DNA of 64,000 bases from the NCBI RefSeq assembly GCF_011516645.4, contig NZ_CP088285.1:6218501-6282500 (forward strand), given 5' to 3'. This DNA is from Bradyrhizobium septentrionale. Its GTDB lineage: Bacteria; Pseudomonadota; Alphaproteobacteria; Rhizobiales; Xanthobacteraceae. A model generated the notes under the pieces. It saw nothing but the letters and a program-made list of their open reading frames with translations, ran no database searches and was not told the origin of the DNA. Of the stretch, positions 52,571 through 60,985 are shown in pieces. How positions within the stretch are numbered: the first letter of the stretch is position 1; the number at the start of each line of letters is the position of its first letter. Made by a program: the position numbers and the translations under genes.

Positions 52571-53241
52571 TCGCCGCAAATCGGCGCTCCGCGCGTGATC
52601 GGGCATCGTCGCTCCGTTTCCACGCCGGCGTCGCTAACACATTGCGGCAAATCTGGCGTTAATTTGTTATATCGCGGCGTCGGGCGGACGGCACGCCAGG
52701 TTTGGCCTGGTGGTCGAGCGGCCCTGATTCTGCGGCTGATTCCACGATTTTCGCCCGATTGAAGCTCACAATCTGCAACCAGGCAGCGTCATAACACTTG
52801 GCTGGCAGCCCGCCGGTTGTGAAGTTTGACGCTTTTTTGGAAAAGCTCTCACGCGGTGCAGAAATATTTTTTCAGAACAGAAAATCGCGTCGAAGCGCGC
52901 ACAACATCTGCGAAATTCGGTGCGCTCGCGCCAACCCGAGCCCCCGTGAAACCCCGTATAATTGCTACCCTTTTTTGCGCCGCGGCTAACATTGGCGGCT
53001 TGCCTGCGCTGAATGTTAGCGCTCGCCTGAAATTGCGTTAAGTCTCGCAAAAGCCTCATGGAACCAGACGTTAATAGCGCATTGCTGATTGACTCCCGGA
53101 TACCGCGGACTTAACAATGGACTTAACAAGTTCGTAACGTGTGTCCACATTTGAGCTGCGTCGCAACAAACGAGTTGTGATTCAACAGCTTACGTGTGGG
53201 CGAGCGGCTTGAATCCTCGTATCCCAGCAGGGGCTACCTCG
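52571..53241. promoter_or_regulatory. Long AT-rich leader/promoter region of the first RTX gene
   Basis: A 671-base gap, lower in GC than the flanking genes, without a supported gene. It contains an exact 9-base inverted pair GCTAACATT (52985-52993) and AATGTTAGC (53012-53020), 18 bases apart. It also has an exact 11-base direct repeat GGACTTAACAA (53107-53117 and 53119-53129), 113 bases before the ATG. Both are candidate regulator sites; no clear -35/-10 pair could be fixed. Confidence 0.5.
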
Positions 53242-54513
53242 ATGGCGACTTACAATCTCGACCAAACCGACCTCAAACACGCGATCAACTCGACGATCGA
53301 TCACGCGACCCAGCAACAGATCATTGACTATTTGATCAATGCAGGGGTCGGCTACACCAGCCCCGATGACGGAACGGAGATCCCGGTCCAGGTCGGCGCC
53401 GGAATCTCCAACCCGGATCCGGCTGCCAATGTTCTCGTCGAAACCAACGCCAATAACGTTGTTAACACTGACGCCAACCTGAAGGCGATCATCGAGGCCA
53501 CCAGCCAAGATGTCACGCTGACGGTCAACGGCAGCACCCCGGTGCTGGTCGCGACCGGCGACGGCAACGATCAGGTCTTCATCAACAACACCGGCGATAC
53601 GACGGTTCTCACCGGCGCCGGCAATGACACCGTCTTCGGCGGGTCGGGGCACGATTCAATCAGTGGTGGCGCCGGCAATGACGTGCTCGTCGACAATGCC
53701 TCCGGTCACAGCACGCTGGACGGCGGCACAGGCAACGATCTGCTGTTCGGCTCTGGTTCCGATACGCTGCTCGGCGGCTCCGGCAACGACACGCTCTACG
53801 GCGGTACCTCGTCTGATCTGGTCGGCGGTCGCGGCAACGACGTGCTGGTCGGCGGCACGGGCAACAATCTGCTCTCGGGCGGCGCCGGCAACGACGCGCT
53901 CTACTCGAACTCGGATGCGTCGCACGCCTCGGTCCTCAGGGGTGGTGACGGTGCCGACTCGCTCTACGGTGGTGCCGGCGCCGATACGCTGTATGGCGGC
54001 AACGGCAACGACCTGTTCGTTGGCGGTACGGGGACTGCTGCGGAGTATGGCGGCAACGGTAACGACATCCTCTACTCCGGCAGCGATGCATCGCACGCGA
54101 CGGCGGTCTACGGCGGCAACGGCAACGACTCGCTTTACGGCGGTGCCGGCAACGACACGCTGTATGGTGGCAGTGGCAGCGACACGCTGGTCGCCGGTTC
54201 GGGCACGCAGACGCTCATCGGCGGCAACGGCAGCGACTCGTTCGTCGGCTCCGCCACCGGTACGGCCTCGATGGTCGGCGGCAATGGTCAGGACTACTTC
54301 TACCTGTCCAACGCCACCAGCAGCGACACCATCGACGGCGGTGCCAGCAACAAGGACTCCCTGACCTTCCTCGATCACGCCTCGACCGACGTGACCGACA
54401 TCAGCGCCGGATCGAACGGCTCTCTGGACATCACCTTCAGCAGTGGCCAGGTGACCCAGATCAGCAACATCGAATACCTGATCTTCAACGATGGTCACTC
54501 GACCAAGCTGTAA
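53242..54513 (+). CDS. RTX-type calcium-binding repeat protein 1, probable type I secretion substrate
   Basis: A 423-residue protein. Residues 1-110 are a non-repeat head ([40 protein letters not shown]). From about 115 to 350 come many GGxGxDxLx nonapeptides ([21 protein letters not shown]), which bind calcium as a parallel beta roll. The last 70 residues, ending [18 protein letters not shown], likely carry the secretion signal. No N-terminal signal peptide, in line with type I export by the ATPase/adaptor pair encoded 3-6 kb downstream. ATG 53242 chosen; the open frame starts 16 codons earlier. Confidence 0.88.
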   Translation: MATYNLDQTDLKHAINSTIDHATQQQIIDYLINAGVGYTSPDDGTEIPVQVGAGISNPDPAANVLVETNANNVVNTDANLKAIIEATSQDVTLTVNGSTPVLVATGDGNDQVFINNTGDTTVLTGAGNDTVFGGSGHDSISGGAGNDVLVDNASGHSTLDGGTGNDLLFGSGSDTLLGGSGNDTLYGGTSSDLVGGRGNDVLVGGTGNNLLSGGAGNDALYSNSDASHASVLRGGDGADSLYGGAGADTLYGGNGNDLFVGGTGTAAEYGGNGNDILYSGSDASHATAVYGGNGNDSLYGGAGNDTLYGGSGSDTLVAGSGTQTLIGGNGSDSFVGSATGTASMVGGNGQDYFYLSNATSSDTIDGGASNKDSLTFLDHASTDVTDISAGSNGSLDITFSSGQVTQISNIEYLIFNDGHSTKL

Positions 54514-54553
54514 GATCTCAGGTCTTCACAAACTAGGTCTTCACTAAACGAAG

Positions 54554-54589
54554 GCGCCGCCTCAACCCTGGTTGAGGCGGCGCTTTTTT
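54554..54589 (+). terminator. Rho-independent terminator after RTX gene 1
   Basis: GCGCCGCCTCAACC (54554-54567), a 2-base loop, GGTTGAGGCGGCGC (54570-54583), then TTTTTT: a perfect 14-bp stem with a T run. Confidence 0.92.
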
Positions 54590-54723
54590 GCGATTGCAGG
54601 TGGTGTTCTGAAATGCTGTCTGATAATCTCGGAGTGTTGCAGCCTGCTCCAATTGTGAGTCATCGAGATAATTTAAGCGTTTGCTTAGCGATGATGTAGC
54701 GCGTCGAAGCAGGAGCTCCATCG

Positions 54724-56268
54724 ATGGTGACGCAAAACCTGAACCAGACGGGGCTCAAGGCCGCGATCGGCTCCACGATCGATCACGCAACCCGGCAAAA
54801 GATCCTCGACTATCTGATCACGGCGGGGATCGGGTACAACAGCCCGGATAACGGCAGCACGATCCCGGTGCAGGAGGGCGCTGGGATCAGCAACCCGGAT
54901 CCGGACGCCAATGTCCTGATCGAAACGAACGCCAACAATACGATCAAGCTTGACGCAAAGCTGAAGGCGATCATCGAAGCCACCAAGAGCGACGTGACGC
55001 TGAGCGTGAACGGCGCCGCCCCGGTGCTGGTCGCGACCGGCGACGGCAACGACGTTGTCACCTTCAACAACAACCGCGGGACGACGGTCCTCGTCGGTGC
55101 CGGCAACGACACGGTGTACGGCGGTGGCGTGGGTCACGAAACGATGGACGGCGGCGCCGGCAACGACTGGCTTTGGGGCGGTAGCTCAGCGCAACTGTTT
55201 GGCGGTAGCGGCGACGACACGCTGCTGTCCGGCGGCCCGGTGTTCGATACGAGCGTTTCCAGTGTGCTTTACGGCGGTAGCGGCAACGATGTGCTGTTCG
55301 GTGGCTGGGGCAACGATCAACTGTTTGGTGGCGCCGGTGACGACTGGTTGAGCGCGGGTTTCAGCAACGAGATTCTCGACGGCGGCGCGGGCAATGACAC
55401 GCTGGTCGCAGGCATGGACAGCTGTCAGCTCTACGGTGGCGCCGGCGACGACATACTCTACGCGGACCTGTTTGCGTCGCAGGGCTCGATGCTGTCGGGC
55501 GGTGACGGCAACGACACGCTGGAGGGTGGTGCCAGCGCCGCTGCCGACACGCTGGATGGCGGCGCCGGTGACGACCTGCTGAAGGGCGGCATCGGGACTG
55601 CTGCGGAGTACGGTGGCAGCGGTAACGACGTTCTCCAGTCAGGCGCCGGTTATGGGCTCGGCACGTTGCTCGATGGCGGTGCGGGCGACGACACGCTGGT
55701 TGCCGGTGCGGGGTATAACCCTGCCAATATCGGTTCCGACACGCTGGACGGCGGTGCCGGCAACGACCTGCTGACCGGCGCTCCCGGAACTGTTGCGGAG
55801 TATGGTGGCAGCGGCAACGACGCGCTCTACTCGCACTCGGATGCATCGCACGGTTCGCTTCTCGACGGTGGTGCCGGCAACGACTCGGTGTATGGCGGTG
55901 CGGGTGCCGACACCCTCTACGGCGGCTCCGGCAGCGACACGCTGGTCGCCGGTTCGGGCACGCAGACGCTGATCGGCGGCAACGGCAGCGACTCGTTCGT
56001 CGGCTCCGCCACCGGTACGGCCTCGATGGTCGGCGGCAATGGTCAGGACTACTTCTACCTGAAGAACGCCACCAGCAGCGACAGCATCGACGGCGGTGGC
56101 GGCAGCAAGGATTCGCTGACCTTCCTCGATCACGCCTCGACCGACGTGACCGACATCAGTTCCGGATCGAGCGGCTCTCTGGACATCACCTTCAGCAACG
56201 GCCAGGTGACCCAGATCAGCAACATCGAATACCTGATCTTCAACGATGGTCACTGGACCAAGCTGTAG
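54724..56268 (+). CDS. RTX-type calcium-binding repeat protein 2
   Basis: A 514-residue paralogue of the preceding gene. The head (NLNQTGLKAAIGSTIDHATR; YNSPDNGSTIPVQEGAGISN) is clearly homologous. The middle has more and more irregular GGxGxD repeats, making it 91 residues longer. The last ~125 residues differ from protein 1 by only about ten positions. CAGGAGCT lies 9 bases before the ATG. It probably has the same exporter. The two proteins may form matrix or adhesive surface layers; that is inference from family behaviour. Confidence 0.88.
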   Translation: MVTQNLNQTGLKAAIGSTIDHATRQKILDYLITAGIGYNSPDNGSTIPVQEGAGISNPDPDANVLIETNANNTIKLDAKLKAIIEATKSDVTLSVNGAAPVLVATGDGNDVVTFNNNRGTTVLVGAGNDTVYGGGVGHETMDGGAGNDWLWGGSSAQLFGGSGDDTLLSGGPVFDTSVSSVLYGGSGNDVLFGGWGNDQLFGGAGDDWLSAGFSNEILDGGAGNDTLVAGMDSCQLYGGAGDDILYADLFASQGSMLSGGDGNDTLEGGASAAADTLDGGAGDDLLKGGIGTAAEYGGSGNDVLQSGAGYGLGTLLDGGAGDDTLVAGAGYNPANIGSDTLDGGAGNDLLTGAPGTVAEYGGSGNDALYSHSDASHGSLLDGGAGNDSVYGGAGADTLYGGSGSDTLVAGSGTQTLIGGNGSDSFVGSATGTASMVGGNGQDYFYLKNATSSDSIDGGGGSKDSLTFLDHASTDVTDISSGSSGSLDITFSNGQVTQISNIEYLIFNDGHWTKL

Positions 56269-56294
56269 GATCCTGGGTCTGCACCAAACGACGA

Positions 56295-56335
56295 CGGCGC
56301 CTCAACCCTGGCCGAGGCGGCGCCTTACTTTTGCG
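56295..56335 (+). terminator. Degenerate copy of the RTX terminator
   Basis: GGCGCCTCAACCCTGGCC followed by GAGGCGGCGCC and TTACTTTT is homologous to the hairpin after RTX gene 1, but the stem has lost about 3 bases of pairing and the T run is broken, so termination may be leaky. Confidence 0.55.
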
Positions 56336-56590
56336 TCCGAACACGCTTTGTCGATCGACCCGCTCGAATGGCAGATCTGCATTACAAGTCCCGCGCCAGG
56401 CATTTCCGTCGACGGATGTTAGAAGTTACTTCGTCACATTCGGACCACGTAGCTTTTGTAAAGCCGGGAAGCTTGCTTGACCCGATGGAACTGTGGCCAA
56501 TAGCTTTCCGCGGCCTTGATAACATCAGTCAAGATAAGCGATCGCTGTAGAAATCAGCCGCTTAACGGACCAACGCGTGGAGCTCTCGAA
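56336..56590. other. Intergenic region before the methyltransferase-like gene
   Basis: No supported gene. GGAG at about 56579 is the likely ribosome site for the TTG start at 56591. Confidence 0.4.
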
Positions 56591-57217
56591 TTGGCCAAGA
56601 AGAAGATGCTGAATGCCGGTGCTGGATTGACGGTTGCCAAGCGGATCCAGCCGCTCCTGACATCGCCTGAGTGGGAAGAGATTCGATTGGATGTCGACGC
56701 AGAGGTGGATCCGGACATCGTCGGATCGATCACCGATCTCTCCGAACTGTTCCCGCCGGCCTCGTTCGACGCGATCTGGTGTTCCCACCTGATGGAGCAC
56801 CTCTATGCCCACGAGATTCACCCGACCTTTGTCCAGTTCCGCGAGGTCCTGAAGCCGGACGGATTCGCGCTGATCATGTCGCCCGATCTCGAGGCGGTGG
56901 CCCAACACATGTTGACTCAAGGTCTCGGTGCGATCGCCTATGTCTCGGCGGCCGGTCCGATCCGTCCATTGGACATGATCTACGGACATTCCGGCGCAAT
57001 CGAGCAGGGGCGCCATCATATGGCACACAAGACCGGCTTTTCGAGCGACCGGATGGGGAACCTGCTGCTCGGCGCCGGGTTTCCGACCGTCTCCGTGCGC
57101 AGCGGGAATTTCGAGATCTGCGCGTTGGCGCTGATGCCGGAGGCCGATGACGGGCGGATCCGGCCGCTCCTGGAGGCCTGCGGGTTCGACTTCCGGGAGA
57201 CCGTCAGCGCCGCCTGA
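56591..57217 (+). CDS. Methyltransferase-like protein of the secretion module
   Basis: A 208-residue protein starting at TTG (GGAG 8 bases upstream); an ATG 5 codons later is possible. AKKKMLNAGAGLTVAKRIQP has an altered SAM loop, while LFPPASFDAIWCSHLMEHLY and FREVLKPDGFALIMSPDLEA are typical class I methyltransferase motifs. It resembles the atypical protein at 41015 in layout. It lies between the RTX genes and their probable exporter, so it may modify a glycan linked to this system. Activity is likely but unproven. Confidence 0.75.
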   Translation: MAKKKMLNAGAGLTVAKRIQPLLTSPEWEEIRLDVDAEVDPDIVGSITDLSELFPPASFDAIWCSHLMEHLYAHEIHPTFVQFREVLKPDGFALIMSPDLEAVAQHMLTQGLGAIAYVSAAGPIRPLDMIYGHSGAIEQGRHHMAHKTGFSSDRMGNLLLGAGFPTVSVRSGNFEICALALMPEADDGRIRPLLEACGFDFRETVSAA

Positions 57218-57226
57218 CGGTTGTCG

Positions 57227-57355
57227 ATGTTAAACAATGTTATAAGGTTCCGTGGTTAAATCCGGTCCGCAGCAGTGTCGAGACAGGCTTCTCAAACCTT
57301 CTCGATACATATATTTTTGGCTGGCTTACTGAAAATGCTGCGTTAGCGAACTAAC
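57227..57355. promoter_or_regulatory. Operator-like motifs upstream of the type I secretion genes
   Basis: Two direct copies of ATGTTA (57227-57232 and 57237-57242, 10 bases apart) and the perfect dyad GTTAG-CGAA-CTAAC (57342-57355) lie between the methyltransferase-like gene and the exporter gene start at 57415. Confidence 0.45.
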
Positions 57356-57414
57356 AATGATAAGTTATAGTTCGCTGAGAACCGGATCTGCGCAGTCGAA
57401 ACTTCGAGGCATCC

Positions 57415-59649
57415 ATGACCACACACCTCTCGCTCGTCGGCGCTGCTTCGGTGGACGACCTGCCGCCCACCGGCCTCGCATGTCTCGTCATCGTGGCAAG
57501 ACAGCATGGTTTGCACCTCACCACGTCGCAGCTCATCCATGACAATCTCCTGCGCGACCAGGAAGTCACGCTCCCCGAGCTCCTGAAGTGTGCGAATTCG
57601 TCGGGCATGACGGCAAAGGCCGTCAAGCTGGACTGGAAGGGCCTCAGCCACCTCAAGCGGGCGCTGCCGGCAATCGTTCGCCTGCGCGACGGCAGCCACA
57701 TGGTGTTGCTGCGCCTCGAGGGCGATGAGAACAGCACCCGGGTGGTGTTGCGGGATCCGAACGCGAGCGAGGATGCCTTGCTCGTGATCGATCAGCCGCG
57801 CTTTGAGGACATCTGGTCGGGCGATGTCGTCATGGCCAAGCGCGATTACGAGATTTCCGACGAGACCCAGCCGTTCAGCTTGGGTTTTGTCGTCGCCTTG
57901 CTGTTCCGCGAACGGCGCATCCTGCGCGACGTCGCGATCGCGGCGCTGATCCTGGGCTTTATGGGCCTGGCGCCGATCATGTTCTGGCGGCTGCTCTCGG
58001 ACAAGGTCATTTTCTACAAGGCCTACAACACGTTCTACGTGCTGTGTGTTGCGATGTTCGTCGTCATCCTGTTCGAGGCGGCATTCACGTTCCTGCGGCA
58101 GTATCTGGTGCAGCGCCTGACGGCACGCATTGACGTCAAGCTGTCGACTTACGTGTTCGAGAAGGTCCTCAATCTGCCGATTGATTACTTCGAACAGAAC
58201 CCTGTCGGCCTGATTTCCCGGGACATCCGCGAAGTGTTCCGGATTCGTGGCTTTCTGACCGGGCAATTGTTCGGGACTGTTCTCGATTCGACGACGCTCT
58301 TTTTCTTCCTGCCCGTCATGTTCTTCTTCAGCCCGATCATGACGCTGATGGTTCTGGCTTTTGCTGGAGCGATCGTTACCTGGCTCGTCCTGATGCTGCC
58401 GGCCTACCGGAAGAAGTCCTCGGCAACTTTGGCGGCTGAGGGCGCGCAGGGCGCGTTTCTGATCCAGAGCCTGAACGGCATGAGGACCATCAAGTCGCTG
58501 GCGCTCGATACGCGGCAGCGGCACATGTGGGATGTGCTGGTGGCGCGCGTCGCCAAGGCGCGTCTTGCGGAAGGCTTGACCGGAACTGCGATCCAGACGC
58601 TGGTGCGTCCCTTGGAACGGCTGGCGGTGAGTGCTCCCTATGCGTTCGGTGTCTACCTGGCGGTGAGCAGCGGCGATCCGGTCTATGTCGGGGCGCTGTT
58701 TGCGTTTTTGATGCTGTCGCAACGTGTTGCCGGCCCGCTGATGCAGATGGCCCAGCTCATCAACCAGTATGACGAGGCGCGCACCGCTGTCACGATCGTC
58801 GGCCGGCTGGTGAATCAGCCGGCGGAAGAGGGACGTTCCGGCCATGGCGTGAGGGACCCGCTGAAGGGTTTGATCGAGTTCTCCGGTGTCACGTTCAAGT
58901 ACAAGGGCGCGGTGTCGCCGGCGTTGAACAATGTCTCCTTCGAGATTCCCCTCGGCACCACGCTCGGCGTGATGGGCAAGAGCGGCTCGGGCAAGACCAC
59001 GATCACCCGGCTGTTGCAGCGCCTGCACTCCGACTATGGTGGCTTGATCAAAGTCGACGGTATCGATGTCCGCGAATACGATGTCGATCATCTCCGGCGC
59101 AATGTGGGCGTCGTGCTGCAGGAGAACTTCCTGTTCAGCGGCACCATCCGCGAGAATATTTCCGCCGCAAAGCCGGATGCGACCTTCGACGACGTTGTCA
59201 GGGCGGCGCGAATGGCCGGCGCCGAGGAATTCATCGACAAGCTGCCGCGAGGCTACGAGACCTATATCTACGAGGGTTCCACCAACCTCTCCGGCGGCCA
59301 GCGTCAGCGGCTTGCGATCGCGCGTGCGCTGATCGTCAATCCCCCGATCCTGATCCTGGACGAAGCGACCAGCGCGCTCGATGCGGAGAGCGAGACCATC
59401 GTGAACGCGAACATTTCGCGGATTGCGCACGGCCGCACGCTGATCATCATCTCGCACCGCCTGTCGTCGCTCACCAAGGCGGATGCGATCCTCGTGCTCA
59501 ATCGCGGTGTGGTCAACGATATCGGACGCCATGACGAACTTCTGGAACGAAACGACATCTATAGCTCGCTCTGGTACCAGCAGAATACGCACCTTGTTCC
59601 GGCGGGCCGCAGCGACAAGAACTTCAGGAGTCCGACCCTTGTCTCCTAA
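57415..59649 (+). CDS. Type I secretion ABC permease/ATPase with degenerate C39-like domain
   Basis: A 744-residue HlyB/LapB-like exporter subunit. Residues about 1-130 are a C39-peptidase-like domain in which the catalytic cysteine region reads PPTGLACLVIV instead of DCGxAC, so it is probably non-proteolytic and serves substrate docking, as is usual for RTX exporters. Six membrane helices follow (about 160-430). The ATPase has Walker A GKSGSGKTTI (about 521), signature LSGGQRQRLAIARAL and Walker B PPILILDEATSALD. It forms the inner-membrane channel with the adaptor encoded next. A TolC-type outer-membrane partner is not in the window. Confidence 0.93.
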   Translation: MTTHLSLVGAASVDDLPPTGLACLVIVARQHGLHLTTSQLIHDNLLRDQEVTLPELLKCANSSGMTAKAVKLDWKGLSHLKRALPAIVRLRDGSHMVLLRLEGDENSTRVVLRDPNASEDALLVIDQPRFEDIWSGDVVMAKRDYEISDETQPFSLGFVVALLFRERRILRDVAIAALILGFMGLAPIMFWRLLSDKVIFYKAYNTFYVLCVAMFVVILFEAAFTFLRQYLVQRLTARIDVKLSTYVFEKVLNLPIDYFEQNPVGLISRDIREVFRIRGFLTGQLFGTVLDSTTLFFFLPVMFFFSPIMTLMVLAFAGAIVTWLVLMLPAYRKKSSATLAAEGAQGAFLIQSLNGMRTIKSLALDTRQRHMWDVLVARVAKARLAEGLTGTAIQTLVRPLERLAVSAPYAFGVYLAVSSGDPVYVGALFAFLMLSQRVAGPLMQMAQLINQYDEARTAVTIVGRLVNQPAEEGRSGHGVRDPLKGLIEFSGVTFKYKGAVSPALNNVSFEIPLGTTLGVMGKSGSGKTTITRLLQRLHSDYGGLIKVDGIDVREYDVDHLRRNVGVVLQENFLFSGTIRENISAAKPDATFDDVVRAARMAGAEEFIDKLPRGYETYIYEGSTNLSGGQRQRLAIARALIVNPPILILDEATSALDAESETIVNANISRIAHGRTLIIISHRLSSLTKADAILVLNRGVVNDIGRHDELLERNDIYSSLWYQQNTHLVPAGRSDKNFRSPTLVS

Positions 59650-60985
59650 CCAAGCTTCGCTCGCGACCGTTCGCCAGTTCCAGTCCGAGACCGACGCGAT
59701 CCGCGAGGCCGCCGAGCCGCTACTGGCCCGCGCGACGCTGTTCGTGCTGTCGGCGTTCCTGGTATCGCTTGTGGCGATCATGTGCCTCACGCGCCTCGAT
59801 CGGGTGATCACGAGCGTGGGCGGCAGGATCGTTCCCGTCGATTCGATCAACGTGCTGCAGGCGCTCGACGCGTCGATCATCAAGACGATCGATGTTCGGG
59901 ACGGTCAGCAGGTTGAGAAGGGGCAGTTGCTTGCGACCCTCGACTCGACCTTCACCGCGGCCGACGTCACGCAGTACAAGTCGCAGGTTGCGAGCCTTGA
60001 CGCGCAGGTCGCCCGTGACGAAGCCGAATTGTCCGGGAAGCCGCTGTCATTTCGCGAGACCAAGGATACTGAGGCGGCCAAGTACAACGCCTTGCAAAAG
60101 GCGCTCTACGACCAGCGCGTTGCCCAGTACAACGCGCAGGTGACCAGCTACGACTCCAAGATCAGCCAGACCGAAGCGACGATCCAGAAGGCGAAAAAGG
60201 ACGACGAGCGGTATGGTCAACGTGCCGAGATCGCTGGGAAGATCGAGGACATGCGCTCGACGCTCGCTGAAAGCGGCAGCGGCTCCAAGCTCAACCTTTA
60301 TCTATCGCAGGATACCCGTCTGGAGTTGTTGCGTCAGATCGACAACACGCACAACACCTTGCTGGAAGCGCAACACCAGCTGGACTCGCTGAAGGCGGAT
60401 CGCAAGGCTTTTATCGAGCAGTGGAACGCGCAGCTGAGCCAGGATCTGGTCACGACGCGCAACAGCCTCGATACGGCCCGCGCATCCTTTGACAAGGCCA
60501 CCAAGCATCAGGACCTCGTCCGGTGGACGGCGGCAGAGCCGTCGGTCGTGCTGACCCTCGCCAAGCTCTCGGTCGGATCGGTGCTGAAGCCGGGCGATCC
60601 CTTCATCACGCTGATGCCGCTGAAGACGCGGCTCGAGGCCGAGATCCAGATCCTGTCGCGCGATGTCGGCTTCGTTCGGCCGAACGACCCCTGCACGATG
60701 AAGGTCGATGCCTTCAATGCAGCCGAGCACGGTACGGCGCACGGCAAGATTCGCTGGATCAGCGAAGGCGCCTTCACGACCGATGATGACGGAAAGGCTG
60801 TCGATGCCTTCTACAAGGCGCGGTGCTCGGTCGACGAGACCAACTTCAAGGATGTTCCGAAGAACTTCCGCCTCATCCCCGGCATGACGCTGCAGGGCGA
60901 TGTCAATGTCGGCACCCGTTCGGTGGCGATGTATCTGCTCGGCGGCATGCTGCGCAGTGCCAAAGAAGCAATGCGTGAGCCATGA
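59639..60985 (+). CDS. Type I secretion membrane-fusion (HlyD-family) adaptor
   Basis: A 448-residue periplasmic adaptor. TTG start at 59639, 8 bases after CAGGAG and overlapping the ATPase gene by 11 bases; the open frame further upstream is a shadow. One membrane helix at about 32-51 (ATLFVLSAFLVSLVAIMCLT), a biotinyl-lipoyl half-motif (SIIKTIDVRDGQQVEKGQLL), a long coiled-coil hairpin, and a beta-barrel end (KNFRLIPGMTLQGDVNVGTR) define the family. It connects the ATPase to the outer-membrane channel. Confidence 0.92.
   Translation: MSPNQASLATVRQFQSETDAIREAAEPLLARATLFVLSAFLVSLVAIMCLTRLDRVITSVGGRIVPVDSINVLQALDASIIKTIDVRDGQQVEKGQLLATLDSTFTAADVTQYKSQVASLDAQVARDEAELSGKPLSFRETKDTEAAKYNALQKALYDQRVAQYNAQVTSYDSKISQTEATIQKAKKDDERYGQRAEIAGKIEDMRSTLAESGSGSKLNLYLSQDTRLELLRQIDNTHNTLLEAQHQLDSLKADRKAFIEQWNAQLSQDLVTTRNSLDTARASFDKATKHQDLVRWTAAEPSVVLTLAKLSVGSVLKPGDPFITLMPLKTRLEAEIQILSRDVGFVRPNDPCTMKVDAFNAAEHGTAHGKIRWISEGAFTTDDDGKAVDAFYKARCSVDETNFKDVPKNFRLIPGMTLQGDVNVGTRSVAMYLLGGMLRSAKEAMREP

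Noticed and set aside
53590..56100. CRISPR-like or tandem DNA repeat array
   Set aside because: The periodicity is that of GGxGxD codons inside two continuous genes; spacers are not unique and the frame is kept.
57343..59883. 846-codon open frame antisense to the type I ATPase
   Set aside because: Covers the Walker motifs of the real gene in antisense and shows Arg/His/Asp-rich shadow composition.
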